Source of the DNA: Limisphaerales bacterium
Lineage (GTDB): Bacteria; Verrucomicrobiota; Verrucomicrobiia; Limisphaerales; UBA11358
Length of the DNA: 8,326 nt
NCBI GenBank assembly: GCA_027451565.1
Contig: DAIDJC010000142.1
Coordinates: 1 to 8,326 of the forward strand
Direction of reading: 5' to 3'
Under the pieces are notes generated by a model. The model was given only the letters and a program-made list of their open reading frames with translations, was not told where the DNA came from and did no database searches. Of this stretch, positions 6,872 through 8,326 are shown piece by piece (positions within the stretch are counted from its first letter, which is position 1; each line of letters starts with the position of its first letter). The translations under genes and the position numbers were made by a program.

Positions 6872-6919
6872 CGCGCAAACTCTGCGCACCCGGGCCACTC
6901 CTGCGCATGATTTGCGCAA
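6872..6919. promoter_or_regulatory. paired GCGC-box operator array, candidate enhancer-binding sites
   Basis: Four GCGC-centred boxes occur at 6873-6876, 6884-6887, 6903-6906 and 6914-6917. They form two 17-bp sites (6872-6888 and 6902-6918), each of form [T/C]GCGCA-N5-TGCGCA. The second extends to TTGCGCAA. Centre spacings are 11, 19 and 11 bp, so boxes sit on similar helix faces. The sites match at 13 of 17 positions when one is reverse-complemented and 12 of 17 directly. Relative to the predicted sigma-54 start near 6803 they lie at about -70 to -115, the usual place for activator binding. They could also act on the divergent gene at 7039. Confidence 0.55.
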
Positions 6920-6995
6920 CGAAGGATGGGGGTGAAGCAGGTATCCAGCCCTGGAAAAATCCACACCTGGGGAAGCTTGGAGCTTTTCCTTCGTT

Positions 6996-7001
6996 TATAC
7001 A
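6996..7001 (+). promoter_or_regulatory. possible -10 element for the dehydrogenase gene
   Basis: TATACA lies 37 nt upstream of the start codon of the plus-strand dehydrogenase. The nearest -35-like hexamer, TTGGAG (6977-6982), is only 13 nt away, which is too short for a good sigma-70 promoter. Weak candidate only. No other convincing promoter for this gene was seen in 6920-7027. Confidence 0.2.
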
Positions 7002-7027
7002 TGGGCCATTCTACGGTTAAAACAAAC

Positions 7028-7032
7028 AGGAG
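7028..7032 (+). promoter_or_regulatory. Shine-Dalgarno site fixing the dehydrogenase start
   Basis: AGGAG directly abuts the ATG at 7033 but stands 6 nt before the ATG at 7039. Only the second spacing suits ribosome binding, so translation should begin at 7039 (MKQKIG) rather than 7033 (MDMKQK). Confidence 0.7.
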
Positions 7033-7038
7033 ATGGAT

Positions 7039-7920
7039 ATGAAGCAAAAAATTGGCTGTGTGGGGGTGGGGCGAATGGGTGCCAACATGGTGCGTCGCCT
7101 GGCGGACACGGGTTTGAAAATCAGTGTTGTTTACGATGCCAAGAAATCCTTGGCCGGGGCATTGGCAAGAGAAATTGGATGCGAGGCGGCTGCGGATCTC
7201 GCAACGGTTACGGCAAAATCTGATGTGATCCTGACGGTGGTGAGTGATGACCAGGCAATGAGGCAGATTTACCGTGGTGGCCTTTTGTCCGGGGCAAGAG
7301 GCCGACTATTCATCAATTTTGCGACGGTAAGCCCGGGCATTCATGTCTGGGTGGAAGCGCAGGCCGGACGGGCGGGAGCGCGGTCGCTTGAAGCCTGCAT
7401 GGCATCCAGCATTCCGCAGGCAAGGCAGGGAAAGCTGTATTTGATGTGCGCTGGCAAGAAGAAAGCATTTGAGGAAGCCCGGCCCATCCTGGAAAAACTG
7501 GGCAGCGAGATACTCCACATGGGCCCGGCAGGGAAGGCTGCGCAGGTGAAAGCCCTGGTCAACATGGTTATGAATTCAAATACCGCGGCCCTGGCTGAGG
7601 GCCTGGGTTTGGGACATGCCCTGGGTCTGAACCTGACGATGCTGCGCGAAGTCTTTGCCCGCACCGGGGCGCGATCCGGCGTGTTGGAGACAGACGGTGA
7701 AGACATGCAACTGCGGCAACATGAATGCTTTTTTTCCGCAGACCATGCGGCCAAGGATTCCGGCATAGCACTCAAGCTGGCCCGCAGTGAAAGGCTGAAG
7801 CTGCCGGTGTCGGCGGCGGCTGGCAGGCAGTTCGCACGCCTGAGCGCCCTCGGCCTTGGAGCCTTGGATAAATCCGCGGTGGCGGAACTGACGTTCAAGA
7901 ACCGGCACGGGCTTGATTGA
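7039..7920 (+). CDS. beta-hydroxyacid dehydrogenase family oxidoreductase (3-hydroxyisobutyrate dehydrogenase-like)
   Basis: A 293-residue protein, standard length for the family, which oxidises 3-hydroxy acids using NAD(P). Rossmann motif GVGRMG at residues 9-14. The strand end VVYD (Asp33) hints at NAD rather than NADP. Catalytic Lys171 and Asn175 are in the KALVNM segment after the GPAGKAAQ turn. The C-terminal helical domain shows KDSGIAL (239-245), LPVSAAAG and LGLGALDKSAV, all typical. The substrate loop, usually DxPVSGG, reads EACMASS (118-124), followed by the conserved-like ARQGKLYLMCAG, so the substrate cannot be assigned. Start at 7039 is set by AGGAG at 7028-7032. It is divergent from the secretion operon and shares no obvious function with it. 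Glyoxylate/tartronate semialdehyde reductase or an imine-reductase-like role are alternatives. Confidence 0.85.
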   Translation: MKQKIGCVGVGRMGANMVRRLADTGLKISVVYDAKKSLAGALAREIGCEAAADLATVTAKSDVILTVVSDDQAMRQIYRGGLLSGARGRLFINFATVSPGIHVWVEAQAGRAGARSLEACMASSIPQARQGKLYLMCAGKKKAFEEARPILEKLGSEILHMGPAGKAAQVKALVNMVMNSNTAALAEGLGLGHALGLNLTMLREVFARTGARSGVLETDGEDMQLRQHECFFSADHAAKDSGIALKLARSERLKLPVSAAAGRQFARLSALGLGALDKSAVAELTFKNRHGLD

Positions 7921-7938
7921 GGAATTGGGCCGGGTTTT

Positions 7939-7963
7939 GGGGCGGGCAGGAAGGCCCCCTTTT
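7939..7963 (+). terminator. possible weak rho-independent terminator
   Basis: GGGGC (7939-7943) can pair with GCCCC (7954-7958) around a 10-nt loop, followed by C and TTTT (7960-7963). It sits 18 nt after the dehydrogenase stop. The stem is short and the T-run minimal, so termination may be partial and read-through into the topoisomerase gene is possible. Confidence 0.3.
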
Positions 7964-8032
7964 GGAGGCGTAGCGAAGCAGGGTTGAAAAAATCCGTGGT
8001 TTGACACATGCTGCGTGGCGGCAGGATTCTAT

Positions 8033-8326
8033 ATGGCAGAAAAAGCAAAACACACGTACGACGAAAGCAAGATCAAGACACTCTCCTCGCTGGAGCACAT
8101 CCGGCTGCGGACAGGCATGTACATAGGGCGAATAGGGACCGGGGCGCATCCGGATGATGGCTGCTACGTGCTTTTGAAGGAGATCGTGGACAACGCCATA
8201 GATGAATTCATCATGGGAAACGGACGGGAAGTCCATGTGAGCCTGGACGGGAACCGGGTGACAGTCCGGGATTTTGGCCGGGGAATTCCGCTGGGAAAGA
8301 TTGTGGATTGTGTTTCCAAAATTAAC
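8033..8326 (+). CDS. parE: type IIA topoisomerase ATPase subunit, probably ParE (N-terminal 98 residues only)
   Basis: The frame is open from the ATG at 8033 to the right edge and encodes the start of a GHKL-type ATPase domain. Visible family motifs: LSSLEHIRLRTGMYIGR (residues 17-33), the N1-box Glu/Asn in KEIVDNAIDEF (49-59), and the ATP-lid region DFGRGIPLGK (79-88). In complete proteins this subunit binds ATP and clamps DNA while the partner (ParC or GyrA) cleaves it, decatenating or supercoiling chromosomes. AGGA at 8023-8026, 6 nt before the ATG, supports the start. GTGAHPDDGCYVLLKE and IMGNG resemble ParE of Bacteroidota and Verrucomicrobiota more than classical GyrB, but the fragment is too short to exclude gyrB. 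It lies 112 nt after the dehydrogenase stop on the same strand. Confidence 0.85.
   Translation, partial: MAEKAKHTYDESKIKTLSSLEHIRLRTGMYIGRIGTGAHPDDGCYVLLKEIVDNAIDEFIMGNGREVHVSLDGNRVTVRDFGRGIPLGKIVDCVSKIN

Noticed and set aside
6734..6964. 76-residue minus-strand frame covering the intergenic region
   Set aside because: It spans the sigma-54 promoter and part of the GCGC boxes and continues into the exported-protein gene in another frame. Cys/Arg-rich with no motif.
8001..8006. Exact TTGACA before the topoisomerase gene
   Set aside because: No acceptable -10 hexamer lies 16-18 nt downstream. A -10 at usable spacing would overlap the ribosome site and start codon, so it is probably chance.
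7341..8048. 235-residue open frame on the minus strand
   Set aside because: Antisense to the dehydrogenase, which has clear family motifs. The frame is Pro/Ser/Arg-rich without recognisable features.

Overview
The window looks like part of a chromosome from a Verrucomicrobiota-type bacterium (moderately high GC). I infer this from the style of the type II secretion (pseudopilin) operon, the AFTLIE/GFTLxE prepilin signals, the Asn/Gly-rich exported protein ahead of it, and the topoisomerase N-terminus with its EHIRLRTGMYIG / HPDDG / IDEFIMG signature, which resembles the Bacteroidota/Verrucomicrobiota ParE branch. The assignment is an inference, because no rRNA or phylogenetic marker is complete here.

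Positions 1-6758 read on the minus strand as one tightly packed operon. In transcription order it encodes a small exported Gly/Asn-rich helical protein, the secretion ATPase GspE, the inner-membrane platform protein GspF, the major pseudopilin GspG, and the minor pseudopilins GspH, GspI, GspJ and GspK. GspK runs off the left edge of the window. Junctions are a 45-nt gap, 3 nt, 25 nt, 15 nt, a 26-nt overlap, a 4-nt ATGA overlap and 1 nt, so the genes are almost certainly co-transcribed and several are translationally coupled. No secretin (GspD), GspC/L/M or prepilin peptidase is in view. Some may lie beyond gspK.

Positions 6759-7038 are a divergent intergenic region and hold the most notable signal. 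A near-perfect sigma-54 (-24/-12) promoter, CTGGCAC-N5-TTGCAT on the minus strand, points at the small exported protein and the secretion operon. About 70-115 bp upstream of its predicted start lie four GCGC-centred boxes in two 17-bp palindrome-like sites, spaced 11, 19 and 11 bp. This is where enhancer-binding activator sites for a sigma-54 promoter are expected. The arrangement suggests a signal-responsive, activator-dependent secretion operon.

Positions 7039-7920 on the plus strand encode a beta-hydroxyacid dehydrogenase-family oxidoreductase (3-hydroxyisobutyrate dehydrogenase-like) that keeps the catalytic Lys but has a divergent substrate loop. It is followed by a possible weak terminator. 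From 8033 to the right edge is the N-terminal 98 residues of a type IIA topoisomerase ATPase subunit, probably ParE.

I see no tRNA, rRNA, CRISPR array, insertion sequence or prophage gene.
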